Of a stretch of DNA of 64,000 bases, positions 16,344 through 24,665 are shown piece by piece. The notes beneath the pieces were generated by a model that was not told where the DNA came from, made no database searches, and saw only the letters and a list, made by a program, of their open reading frames with translations. Numbering within the stretch: position 1 is the first letter of the stretch; each line of letters opens with the position of its first letter. The translations under genes were made by a program, and so were the position numbers. This stretch comes from Gammaproteobacteria bacterium (lineage in GTDB: Bacteria > Pseudomonadota > Gammaproteobacteria > Pseudomonadales > JAUIET01). Location: positions 248,001 to 312,000 of the forward strand of contig JAUIET010000003.1 of the NCBI GenBank assembly GCA_030429735.1. Reading direction: 5' to 3'.

Positions 16344-19300
16344 ATGCAACTAACAGCAAGCTCAATTCGAAATCCGGCCAGCGTCGGCGTTGCCGTTGCT
16401 TTAGTGGTGATATTCGGTTTGTACAGCTTGAGTCAGCTGCCGGTGCAATTGTTTCCGGATATTGAAACGCCGCAGATCAGTATTCAAACGAATTGGCGGG
16501 CGGCATCGCCGATGGAAATTGAATCAGAGATTGTTGAACCAATTGAGTCGGTTATGCGCGGTTTGCCTGGTATGGAGGAGATGGACTCACGTGCAAATGC
16601 AGGTAATGCCCGGATCAGTTTGAAGTTCGGTTTGGAAACCGATATGCAGAAGACTCTGATGGATGTGATCGCCAGGCTAAATCGATTGGATCCACTGCCA
16701 CGCGACGCGGATCAGCCGGTGGTTAGCATGGGAGGTGGTGGTGACCAACCAGCATTAACGTTTTTCTTTTTGCAGGTGTTGCCAGGCAATGCCAATTCTA
16801 TTGAAGATTATGCGCAGTTCGCTGAGGACATTATTCGGCCAGCACTGGAGAGTGTGCCAGGAGTGTCCAGCGTTCAGGCCCGCGACGGTGCGGGCAATGA
16901 CGAGGAACTGCAGATCCTGTTCGACCCATACCGAGCCGCTGAGCTTGGGGTGCCCCTTTCCCAGGTGGCGGCTCGGTTGGGACGATCTAATGACGTGTCG
17001 GGTGGTTTTGTTGATGTGGGGCGACGTCAATACACGCTTCGATTTGAAGGGCGCTATCAACCACAGGAGTTAAAAGACCAGGTTCTGGAATGGCGCAATG
17101 GACAGCCGGTTCGTTTAGGGGATTTGGCTGATGTGGTGGTTCGTCGCGGCGAGAGCAACGGCATAGCTACGCAGAATGGTAACCCTGCCCTGTCCATTCG
17201 GGTGGACAAGCAGAGCGATGCGAATGCGCTTGAAACCCTGAATCGAGTCAAGCAAGCGGTTTCAGAGCTGAATGACAATGTGCTGGCAGACAAGCAATTG
17301 ATGATGGCACAATCGTTTGACGCGTCTGTGTTTATTTATCGCGCCATAGGTTTGGTCAGCAGCAATCTTGTTTTGGGTGTGCTGCTGGCCATCGGTGTTT
17401 TATGGTGGTTTTTGCGAAGACTGCGCGCGACGTTGATTGTAGCAATGGCTATTCCAATCTCGCTGCTGGCTACTTTTGTGGTACTCCATGCCAGCGGTCG
17501 CAGCCTGAACGTTATCTCACTGGCAGGTTTGGCATTCGCAGTCGGCATGGTTCTGGACGCGGCGATTGTTGTACTGGAAAACACTGTGCGATTGCGTGAG
17601 CAAGGAATGGCTGGCGAGCAATCGGCCTTACAAGGTGCCACGCAGGTGTGGACAGCGTTACTCGCTTCTACTGCAACCACGGTCGCGATTTTTTTGCCCG
17701 TGGTGTTTATGCGTGAGTTGGAAGGTCAGTTGTTTGGTGATCTTGCGGCAACAATCGCCATTGCCGTTGTGGTATCAACCCTGGTAGCGATGACGGTGTT
17801 ACCTGTGGCTGCCAACCTTTGGCTGCGTGATAAAAAAGGTAACGATGCTCACGCCAGCCTATGGCCAAAGATCAGCAATCGTGTGATGACTCTGTCGAGC
17901 ACTGTCGCCAAGCGCCGGGTATTGGTCGTAGGTTTAATCAGCGGGCCAGTAGTGATCAGCGCGTTGTTGCTGCCGGAACTGGATTACTTGCCCCCAGTAA
18001 AGCGCGATGCCGTTGACGTATTTTTTCGAACCCCCGCGGGCGCAAGTAAGGAGAGCATTCGCAAGGAATACGTCGCGGTCCTGGACCATCGTCTGGCACC
18101 GTACATGAGTGGCGAAAAACAACCCGCCTTGAAAAACTATTACATTCTCAGTTGGCCCGGTGGCGGCACGCTGGGTATTCGAGCGCAGGACCAGGCACGG
18201 GTGGATGAGTTGCTAGCCATCGTGAAGAATGAAATTCTGGCGGGCTTACCAGATTTCACGGCATTTGCAGCCCAAGGTAATCTGTTTGGCGGCTTTGGCG
18301 GTGATCGGGAAATAAAGCTGCACCTGCAAGGAAACGACAGAGACGCACTGGCGTCAACTGCAAAGCTGGGCAAGACCCTGCTTCAACAACACCTGCCCAC
18401 AACGAACGTACGCATTGAGCCCTCGTTGCAGCAAACGCAGCCAGAACTGCGGCTGCAGCCGAATGATCAGGCGCTGGCTGAGCATGGTTGGACTCGCGAA
18501 GATCTTGGCGCGGCGGTTCGATCCCTGGGCAGTGGATTGTATCTGGGCGAACACTTTGACGGGGAGAAGCGCAAGAACATTATCCTCCGCGCCAAGCAAT
18601 GGAATAGTCCGGAAGCCCTGGCGGGAATGCCATTGGCAGACAGCAATGGCAATATTGTGCCGTTAGCGAAGCTTGCAAACGTACAGAGAACGGTCGGGCC
18701 GAGTGAATTGCGCCGCGTTGATCGTCGTCGCACAGTAACACTGAGCCTGCGCCCGCCGGATGACGTCAGCTTGGAGCATATTGTTGATGTCTTGCGGAAT
18801 ACTGTCGAACCGGCCCTGAATGAGCAGCTGCCAGAAGGTGGCAATGTGCTGTATGCGGGCAGCGCTAATGCGCTGCAGCAGGCGATTACGACCATGAGCA
18901 GTAACTTTGCGGTGGCAATCTTGATCCTTTTCCTGTTAATGACCGCGCTGTTTCGGTCCCTGCTGGACAGCCTGCTCGTAGTACTGGCCATGCCGCTGGC
19001 AATGGTTGGAGGCATAGTATCACTTCGCCTGTTGAACCTGATTAGCTTTCAGCCGCTGGACCTGCTGACCATGATCGGTTTTGTCATTCTGCTGGGTTTG
19101 GTTGTGAACAACTCTATATTGCTGGTACATCAGACCAGAGCAGCCGAACGGGAAGGCATCAGCAGGCACCATGCGGTTGAGCAAGCTCTGACCACGCGAC
19201 TGCGCCCCATTTTCATGAGCACGCTGACCAGTATTTTTGGCATGTTACCGCTTCTGCTGATGCCGGGCGCTGGCAGTGTTATCTATCGCGGCCTGGCCGC

Positions 19301-19445
19301 TGTGATTGTAGGGGGGATGTGCGTAAGCGCCGTGTTCACCGTGCTTCTTTTACCTTGCATGCTTCGGATGGGAACAAACAAAGCAAGCCTGGTCAGTACT
19401 GCTGACCCTCAACCAGAACACCCTGCGTTGCAATCAGTCGCATGA
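16344..19445 (+). CDS. RND-family efflux pump inner-membrane permease
   Basis: 1033 residues from the ATG at 16344. An upstream in-frame ATG at 16218 is rejected because it lies in the inverted-repeat element and would add 42 atypical residues before the usual first helix. The protein has the two-fold RND layout: TM1, a large periplasmic loop, TM2-6, TM7, a loop and TM8-12. The TM4 proton-relay motif is GMVLDAAIVVLEN, with one Asp where AcrB has two, as in CusA-type and several environmental RND pumps. It would export a small molecule or metal using the proton gradient. The adaptor gene overlaps or abuts its stop; no TolC-like gene follows. Confidence 0.92.
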   Translation: MQLTASSIRNPASVGVAVALVVIFGLYSLSQLPVQLFPDIETPQISIQTNWRAASPMEIESEIVEPIESVMRGLPGMEEMDSRANAGNARISLKFGLETDMQKTLMDVIARLNRLDPLPRDADQPVVSMGGGGDQPALTFFFLQVLPGNANSIEDYAQFAEDIIRPALESVPGVSSVQARDGAGNDEELQILFDPYRAAELGVPLSQVAARLGRSNDVSGGFVDVGRRQYTLRFEGRYQPQELKDQVLEWRNGQPVRLGDLADVVVRRGESNGIATQNGNPALSIRVDKQSDANALETLNRVKQAVSELNDNVLADKQLMMAQSFDASVFIYRAIGLVSSNLVLGVLLAIGVLWWFLRRLRATLIVAMAIPISLLATFVVLHASGRSLNVISLAGLAFAVGMVLDAAIVVLENTVRLREQGMAGEQSALQGATQVWTALLASTATTVAIFLPVVFMRELEGQLFGDLAATIAIAVVVSTLVAMTVLPVAANLWLRDKKGNDAHASLWPKISNRVMTLSSTVAKRRVLVVGLISGPVVISALLLPELDYLPPVKRDAVDVFFRTPAGASKESIRKEYVAVLDHRLAPYMSGEKQPALKNYYILSWPGGGTLGIRAQDQARVDELLAIVKNEILAGLPDFTAFAAQGNLFGGFGGDREIKLHLQGNDRDALASTAKLGKTLLQQHLPTTNVRIEPSLQQTQPELRLQPNDQALAEHGWTREDLGAAVRSLGSGLYLGEHFDGEKRKNIILRAKQWNSPEALAGMPLADSNGNIVPLAKLANVQRTVGPSELRRVDRRRTVTLSLRPPDDVSLEHIVDVLRNTVEPALNEQLPEGGNVLYAGSANALQQAITTMSSNFAVAILILFLLMTALFRSLLDSLLVVLAMPLAMVGGIVSLRLLNLISFQPLDLLTMIGFVILLGLVVNNSILLVHQTRAAEREGISRHHAVEQALTTRLRPIFMSTLTSIFGMLPLLLMPGAGSVIYRGLAAVIVGGMCVSAVFTVLLLPCMLRMGTNKASLVSTADPQPEHPALQSVA

Positions 19446-19456
19446 GAGGGACTTCT

Positions 19457-20551
19457 ATGTTGAATCACATTCTGAGTGCGCTGGCGCTTCTCTGGCTCTC
19501 GCAATACGCAGTAAACAGCAAAGCCCAAACACTGCCTGTTGTGCATGTCGCACTTGCCGAGCAACGCGAAATGGCCGGCACCGTCTGGGTACCAGGTACC
19601 GTCGTTAGTCGGCAAGACGCTGTTTTGTCAGCTGAAACAGAGGGCCAGTTGCTGTGGATCGCAGAGCTTGGGGTGCAAGTGAAAAAAGGGGATGCAGTTG
19701 CTCGTATCGATGACCGCGTATTAAAACTCGAGCTTCGTCGCAATCAAAGTAGCGCTGCCAGAATTATGGCACAGTTAGCGTATCAGAATCGTCAGATAGA
19801 AAGGTTACAGGAATTAACCCTGCACAATAACAGCTCACATTCCGAGCTCGATCAAGCCAGATCGCAGAGCGCGATGCTGGAGCAGGACTTGAAGATGGCG
19901 CGGGTAGCTATTGAAACCACTCGTTTGCTGTTGGATAAAACCAGTATTCGTGCCCCGTTTCCTGGTGTTATTGCCCATCGAGAACTGATGATTGGTGAAT
20001 TCACTGAACCGGGTAGCGAGCTGGTTCGACTTGTGAATACAAAACAACTGGAATTAAGTGCACGCGCACCGATCGCGCTTGCACGTCACGCAAAAACGGG
20101 CATCAAGCTAACACTTCGCTCAGAACACAATTACGAAAGCGGTGTGCTTCGAACACTGATTCCGGTCGGTGATGAGCGAACGCGAATGCTTGAAGCAAGG
20201 GTGACGCTGGCTGATCCGTCGCTATGGTTTATTGGTGAAGCGGTGCAATTGGCAATGACAAACAGCCCCACCCAAACAACAATTGCGGTGCCTCGAGACG
20301 CGCTGGTATTGCGCGAGGATGGTGCGAGCGTTTTCAAAGTAAGTGATCAGCAGATCGCCAGAAAACTGCCTGTTACTGTGGGTGCGTCCAATGGAGATTA
20401 CGTGGCGATATCCGGCGCCGTGCAAAGCAACGATCTATTGATCGTTCGTGGAGCGGAAAGTCTCTCCGACGGACAAAAAGTTCGGATACTGCCAGCGTCC
20501 AATGCATCTGGTAAACCACCGCAGCCCGAGAGCGTTTTGTCTCAAAGCTAG
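19457..20551 (+). CDS. RND periplasmic adaptor (membrane fusion protein)
   Basis: 364 residues from ATG 19457, chosen over an ATG at 19442 that overlaps the pump stop, because GAGAGGGA sits 6 nt before 19457 and the protein then opens with a clean signal peptide MLNHILSALALLWLS ... NSKA. It has a biotinyl-lipoyl-like half (TEGQLLWIAELGVQVKKGD), an alpha-hairpin (about 95-150), the second half-motif IRAPFPGVIAHRELMIGEF, and beta-barrel and membrane-proximal domains. It links the RND pump to an outer-membrane channel encoded elsewhere. Confidence 0.9.
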   Translation: MLNHILSALALLWLSQYAVNSKAQTLPVVHVALAEQREMAGTVWVPGTVVSRQDAVLSAETEGQLLWIAELGVQVKKGDAVARIDDRVLKLELRRNQSSAARIMAQLAYQNRQIERLQELTLHNNSSHSELDQARSQSAMLEQDLKMARVAIETTRLLLDKTSIRAPFPGVIAHRELMIGEFTEPGSELVRLVNTKQLELSARAPIALARHAKTGIKLTLRSEHNYESGVLRTLIPVGDERTRMLEARVTLADPSLWFIGEAVQLAMTNSPTQTTIAVPRDALVLREDGASVFKVSDQQIARKLPVTVGASNGDYVAISGAVQSNDLLIVRGAESLSDGQKVRILPASNASGKPPQPESVLSQS

Positions 20552-20617
20552 TTTTTCCACACGACTTCAACAATACACTGCAAGTACCACAATATGTTCG
20601 GTAATGGGGAAACCACT

Positions 20618-22099
20618 ATGATCGTAAAACCGGGTATTTATCTGCTAGGGCTCCTGATCGCATTCGCAGCGCATGGCGAGAACTTTACTGCAGACAAGGT
20701 CAAGAGAGCCCAGCAAATCATTGAACAGGCGATTGACGCCCATGGTGGACAAGCAGCGCTTGATGCGCTGCAAACCATCGTTGTCGAGCACGAAACCCAC
20801 GGTCACGCCGTCAATCAAAGCCTCAAACCGGACAAGCCATGGGACAAGAACTATACCAAGGGCATCAGCGCCATAGACGTCAGCAATAAGCTGTTCGTCA
20901 CCAGGAACAAGGGTTACAGCGGTGGTTTCGAATTCGATACCGCGACAATCATTAACGGCGAGCAGAGCTTTACGATCGATTATCGCACCAATACCGCGCA
21001 ACCTGTGAAAGAACCCGACTTTGACACAAGCTCTGGGCCATTCGCGAGGGTGACACCTGCTCTCCTGGTTAAGCTGATAAAACAAAGGGCCCACACTGCC
21101 CTGTACCTAGGCGACGTACAGCACAATGGGAAAGCACATTCCGTGGTCAGTTTTAGCATGGCGGTTGGGCCATCCATCAGCCTTTACTTTGACCAGGAAA
21201 CCAGCCTGTTAACGCACAGCGAACGCTTTCTGGACCGAGCTGGCCTGGTGGAATACGAATTTCTCGACTACGACATGATTGACGGGGTTGCGTTCAATAA
21301 ACGGTTCGAACTGTATGTGAATGGTGACCTGGATATGCAACGCGAGAACCAGTCGATCTCCGTAAACAAGACCTTCGCGAACCTGACGGCCATTGACCCC
21401 ACACTAACCAAAACCGACCCGATTGGCCCGGATGAGATGCGCCTGGCTGAACTGAGTGCGGGCATATATCATATTGGTGGCAATGGTACATACGGCATGT
21501 TCATTGATATGGGGGATCATGTAGTTGCTATTGGCGGCACCGGTGGCGCTGAACAACGAATTAAACTACTGCGCGGTGCGGTAGGCGATAAACCCATACG
21601 CTTCGCAGTCATGACGCACCACCACTCTGATCATATTATGGCAGCGAAAGTGTTTGCCAAAGAAGGCGCAACGCTGATCGCAGCAGAGCAACACAAGCGT
21701 GTTGTAAAGCAGGCCCTCGACGGCATGGACACAAAAATCAGGACCGTGGCTGCACATGAAACCATGAAGTCAAAGCAGCACACGCTGCAGTTGATTGACA
21801 TTGGTCCTACTGCACACAGCGAACACATCCTGGTGGCCTGGTTACCCAAACAAGGAATACTGTTTTCCGCGGATCACTTTAATGTGCCTAGAACTGGCCC
21901 AATTCGCCCTGCAGTGCAATCAACCAGAACATTTGCCCAGGCATTGAAACGGGTGAAACTTAAACCAACGGTACTGGTTTCAGCGCACAGCCCAATGACT
22001 GGAACAATGAAAGACTTGCAGCAGGCTCTGGATGCGAACGTAATGTCCAGCAAACCGGAGGTAAACATCAGCAGCGCCGCTCGGCGTTACCAGTTTTAG
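20618..22099 (+). CDS. Secreted metallo-beta-lactamase-fold hydrolase
   Basis: 493 residues from ATG 20618, preceded by GGGGA; an ATG at 20594 would add 8 residues before the signal peptide MIVKPGIYLLGLLIAFAAHG. The N-terminal half (about 25-260) resembles an outer-membrane-lipoprotein-like beta domain. The C-terminal half is an MBL fold with zinc motif H334-H-H336-S-D338-H339, and likely further ligands in TAHSEHILVAW and SADH. It should be periplasmic. It follows the RND adaptor by 66 bp and may be co-transcribed, and its end overlaps the convergent PhyH gene by 4 bp. Substrate unknown; a beta-lactamase role is not supported. Confidence 0.82.
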   Translation: MIVKPGIYLLGLLIAFAAHGENFTADKVKRAQQIIEQAIDAHGGQAALDALQTIVVEHETHGHAVNQSLKPDKPWDKNYTKGISAIDVSNKLFVTRNKGYSGGFEFDTATIINGEQSFTIDYRTNTAQPVKEPDFDTSSGPFARVTPALLVKLIKQRAHTALYLGDVQHNGKAHSVVSFSMAVGPSISLYFDQETSLLTHSERFLDRAGLVEYEFLDYDMIDGVAFNKRFELYVNGDLDMQRENQSISVNKTFANLTAIDPTLTKTDPIGPDEMRLAELSAGIYHIGGNGTYGMFIDMGDHVVAIGGTGGAEQRIKLLRGAVGDKPIRFAVMTHHHSDHIMAAKVFAKEGATLIAAEQHKRVVKQALDGMDTKIRTVAAHETMKSKQHTLQLIDIGPTAHSEHILVAWLPKQGILFSADHFNVPRTGPIRPAVQSTRTFAQALKRVKLKPTVLVSAHSPMTGTMKDLQQALDANVMSSKPEVNISSAARRYQF

Positions 22100-22926
22100 C
22101 CAGTGGGCCAAACTTTCGGAAAGAAGCGATCGTCTGTCGGCGCCTGTCCGGGTGCCACAGACACGTCCTCAGGATTTACCGTAGGATCCGCGCCGCTGTG
22201 TGGATGCCATATGGCATCGTCTCCCAGCCACCGTGTTGATAAAGCCGCACGGCGACTGGTCTGCGATTGATTGCCACCCGCCCAATGCAGAATCCACGAT
22301 GAGAACAAAACAGCATCCCCGGGTTCTACGTCCCAGCCGATAATATCGTAATCAGCACGATTGGCCTGAATATCTGGAACCGGCTCTGCCTGTGACTTAC
22401 CTGTCCAGGCGCTGTTCGGATGATCTTCGCGCTTGCCAAACACTTCGGCCTGATAATATTTATTGTCATTATGCGAACCACGGACAAACTCCATTGCGCT
22501 GCCCGCAATGGTAGCCGGCGTTAGCGCCAACCATATCGAACACACCTGCTTGCCCAGAAATGGCCAGTAAGGAATGTCCTGATGCCATGGCGTAATACTC
22601 ACGGTACCTGGTTCCTTGACCAGCAGATGATCAAAGTAAAATCGGGCTGACTCACTCTGCATAGCTGTAGCGGCAAGTTCTGCGCAAGGTGAGTTGAATA
22701 CGTAGTCTCTGATCGGTTCCACACTTTGCCACATGTACCGATCGGTGAACATGCGGTTTGTGTCAGCGCCCGGTGAGCCATCATTGGCCCATTTGCCGGG
22801 CGTTTTAAGTTGCTGTTCGGCAACCTTGAGCAGTTTTTCTACCCATGTTGAATCAACGGCGTTTCGAATAACGATAACGCCGTCATCCTGGTAGGCTTGA
22901 ATTTGATCTTCATTGAGCAATGCCAT
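22096..22926 (-). CDS. PhyH-family Fe(II)/2-oxoglutarate dioxygenase
   Basis: 276 residues. The iron triad is His115, Asp117 (HQD) and His214 (SSWILHWAGGN), with a candidate 2-oxoglutarate-binding Arg225 or Arg226. SAMEFVRGSHNDNKYY is a typical PhyH loop. There is no signal peptide, so it is cytoplasmic. It is the last gene of a five-gene minus-strand operon, 3 bp after the sulfatase. Members hydroxylate acyl-CoAs, quaternary amines or small natural products; the substrate here is likely a product of the sulfatase or flavin oxidase encoded with it (inference). Confidence 0.88.
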   Translation of the reverse strand: MALLNEDQIQAYQDDGVIVIRNAVDSTWVEKLLKVAEQQLKTPGKWANDGSPGADTNRMFTDRYMWQSVEPIRDYVFNSPCAELAATAMQSESARFYFDHLLVKEPGTVSITPWHQDIPYWPFLGKQVCSIWLALTPATIAGSAMEFVRGSHNDNKYYQAEVFGKREDHPNSAWTGKSQAEPVPDIQANRADYDIIGWDVEPGDAVLFSSWILHWAGGNQSQTSRRAALSTRWLGDDAIWHPHSGADPTVNPEDVSVAPGQAPTDDRFFPKVWPTG

Positions 22927-22929
22927 TGA

Positions 22930-24612
22930 TCAATACCCACTATTCCAGTCAGGCATGATCACGCCATTTTCCTTAGCGTATTGTTCCCACATCGCCTTCA
23001 TCGCATCAAACTGCTCAGGAAACTGGTCTGCCACGTCGTGACGTTCAGCCAGATCAATGCCCAGGTTATGGAGTTGCCATTCACCGGTTCCCTGCGGTTC
23101 CCACATTTCCACCAGGGTCCACGCACCCTGGCGAATACTGCGTTTGCCAAACAACTCCAGGCCAAGCACCCGGCTGGACGTATCGAATGGTTCTCCCTCA
23201 AGAACAGGCACAAAACTCAGGCCGGTCATGAGTGCAACTTCCCTGCCCTGAAACTCACCTTTGTGCTGCTTAATACCCGTGAGCTCCAGCAAAGTGGGCG
23301 CAATGTCCTTTACGCTGAGCAAGGCATTGCTGATGGAGTTTTCAGCATTGCTTAGTTTGGGGTAGTGGATGAATGCCGGTACCCTGGTCCCCCCCTGTGT
23401 CACATACGCCTTATAGCCACGAAAAGCGGGGGCTGCCGCCCAACCCCAGCCCTGCCCGTACAAAACGTACGAACCAGGCCCGCCCATGGAGTCCAGGTCA
23501 AATTTGTGTGAAGCAAACAACCATTCCCTGGCCTTTGGGAAATGCTCTTCCGGAAACAAGCCATCAATATCATGGCCCTCAGCACCATTGTCAGACATAA
23601 ACACGATGATGGTATTGTCCAACTCTCCTGTGGAGCGCAAATGATCTAACAAACGACCCGTGTGGTTATCCACTTCGTCCAGCATGGCGGCATAAATTTC
23701 TTTCGCCCGTGCTGAAATTCTCTTTTGCTCGTCGCTCAGCGACTCCCAGGCCGGTGCGTCAGCGGGTCGTTGGCTGAGCTTAGATGCTTCAGGGATTAAA
23801 CCAAGCTCAATCTGGCGAGACAGTCTGCGCTGCGCGACAGATTCATAGCCGTCGTCAAACTTGCCTTTATACTTCTTAATCGTGTCCGCTGGTGCTTGCA
23901 ATGGCCAGTGCGGCGCCGTGAACGATAAGTAGGCAAAGAACGGCTGATCTTGTTCACCACCCTCCAAATACTCAAGCATCTGATCCACATAGAACTGCGT
24001 AGAGTATTCGAAGTTGTCCGGCAGTTCATCCAGCAACTTGCCATCATTGGAATACTTTGCCTTGCCCAGGCTGCCTGGCACATTATGGAATAGCGCCGCC
24101 ATATCGCTAAAATGCCCCGCCCCGCCTTCCAGAATTGCAAAGGCACGGTCAAATCCACGCGCGGTTGGCCCCTGACCTTCTTCCAAACCGAGGTGCCATT
24201 TACCCGCCATATAGGTGCGATAGCCTGATTGCTTGAATATCGCCGGCAACGGCGCAACTCGTTCGTGCAAGTAGCCTTCGTAGCCGGGTTGTCCTTTTTG
24301 GTTTGGCGCAAGTTCCTCAAACATATTGCCCAAACCAGCAATGTGGCTATCTACGCCAGACAGCAACATAGAGCGTGTGGGTGAGCAGGTAGGTGCCGTA
24401 TGAAAATTGGTGAGTTTTACGCCGCTGTTAGCGAGCGCATCGATATTCGGTGTTGGAATATTGCTGCCGAACGCCCCCAGTTCCGCGAAGCCGACATCGT
24501 CAACAACGATCAGTAGCACATTGGGAGATTTGGCTCTGGGTATAAGCCCGTCAACCGAGGAGCATGACGGTAATGCGGTAATAAGGAGAACAAGAAAAAA
24601 CCGGAGGGCCAA
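22930..24612 (-). CDS. Arylsulfatase-family lipoprotein
   Basis: 560 residues from TTG 24612 (571 from an alternative GTG at 24645). The TTG start is preferred because GGAGG lies 4 nt upstream and the protein then begins with an ideal lipoprotein signal, MALRFFLVLLITALPSC. The sulfatase core has NVLLIVVDDVGF and the formylglycine site C-S-P-T-R (Cys76 from TTG), followed by the MLLSG and AGKWHLG motifs. It hydrolyses sulfate esters, probably anchored in the periplasm, and needs an FGly-generating enzyme or anSME that is not in the window. A terminator hairpin overlaps the start region. It lies between the TonB receptor and the PhyH gene. Confidence 0.92.
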   Translation of the reverse strand: MALRFFLVLLITALPSCSSVDGLIPRAKSPNVLLIVVDDVGFAELGAFGSNIPTPNIDALANSGVKLTNFHTAPTCSPTRSMLLSGVDSHIAGLGNMFEELAPNQKGQPGYEGYLHERVAPLPAIFKQSGYRTYMAGKWHLGLEEGQGPTARGFDRAFAILEGGAGHFSDMAALFHNVPGSLGKAKYSNDGKLLDELPDNFEYSTQFYVDQMLEYLEGGEQDQPFFAYLSFTAPHWPLQAPADTIKKYKGKFDDGYESVAQRRLSRQIELGLIPEASKLSQRPADAPAWESLSDEQKRISARAKEIYAAMLDEVDNHTGRLLDHLRSTGELDNTIIVFMSDNGAEGHDIDGLFPEEHFPKAREWLFASHKFDLDSMGGPGSYVLYGQGWGWAAAPAFRGYKAYVTQGGTRVPAFIHYPKLSNAENSISNALLSVKDIAPTLLELTGIKQHKGEFQGREVALMTGLSFVPVLEGEPFDTSSRVLGLELFGKRSIRQGAWTLVEMWEPQGTGEWQLHNLGIDLAERHDVADQFPEQFDAMKAMWEQYAKENGVIMPDWNSGY

Positions 24613-24621
24613 AGGCCCTCC
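24595..24621 (-). terminator. Intrinsic terminator hairpin between TonB receptor and sulfatase, overlapping the sulfatase start
   Basis: On the minus strand GGAGGGCC-TTT-GGCCCTCC (24621-24603) is a perfect 8-bp GC-rich stem with a 3-nt loop, followed by a G pair and a run of six T (24600-24595). This is a textbook Rho-independent terminator 45 bp after the receptor stop. The 5' arm contains the putative GGAGG Shine-Dalgarno and the loop contains most of the putative TTG start of the sulfatase. Confidence 0.8.
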
Positions 24622-24665
24622 ATAAAAATCTGCGGTTTTACCCACAGGTCGAGGAAAGGTTTAGT

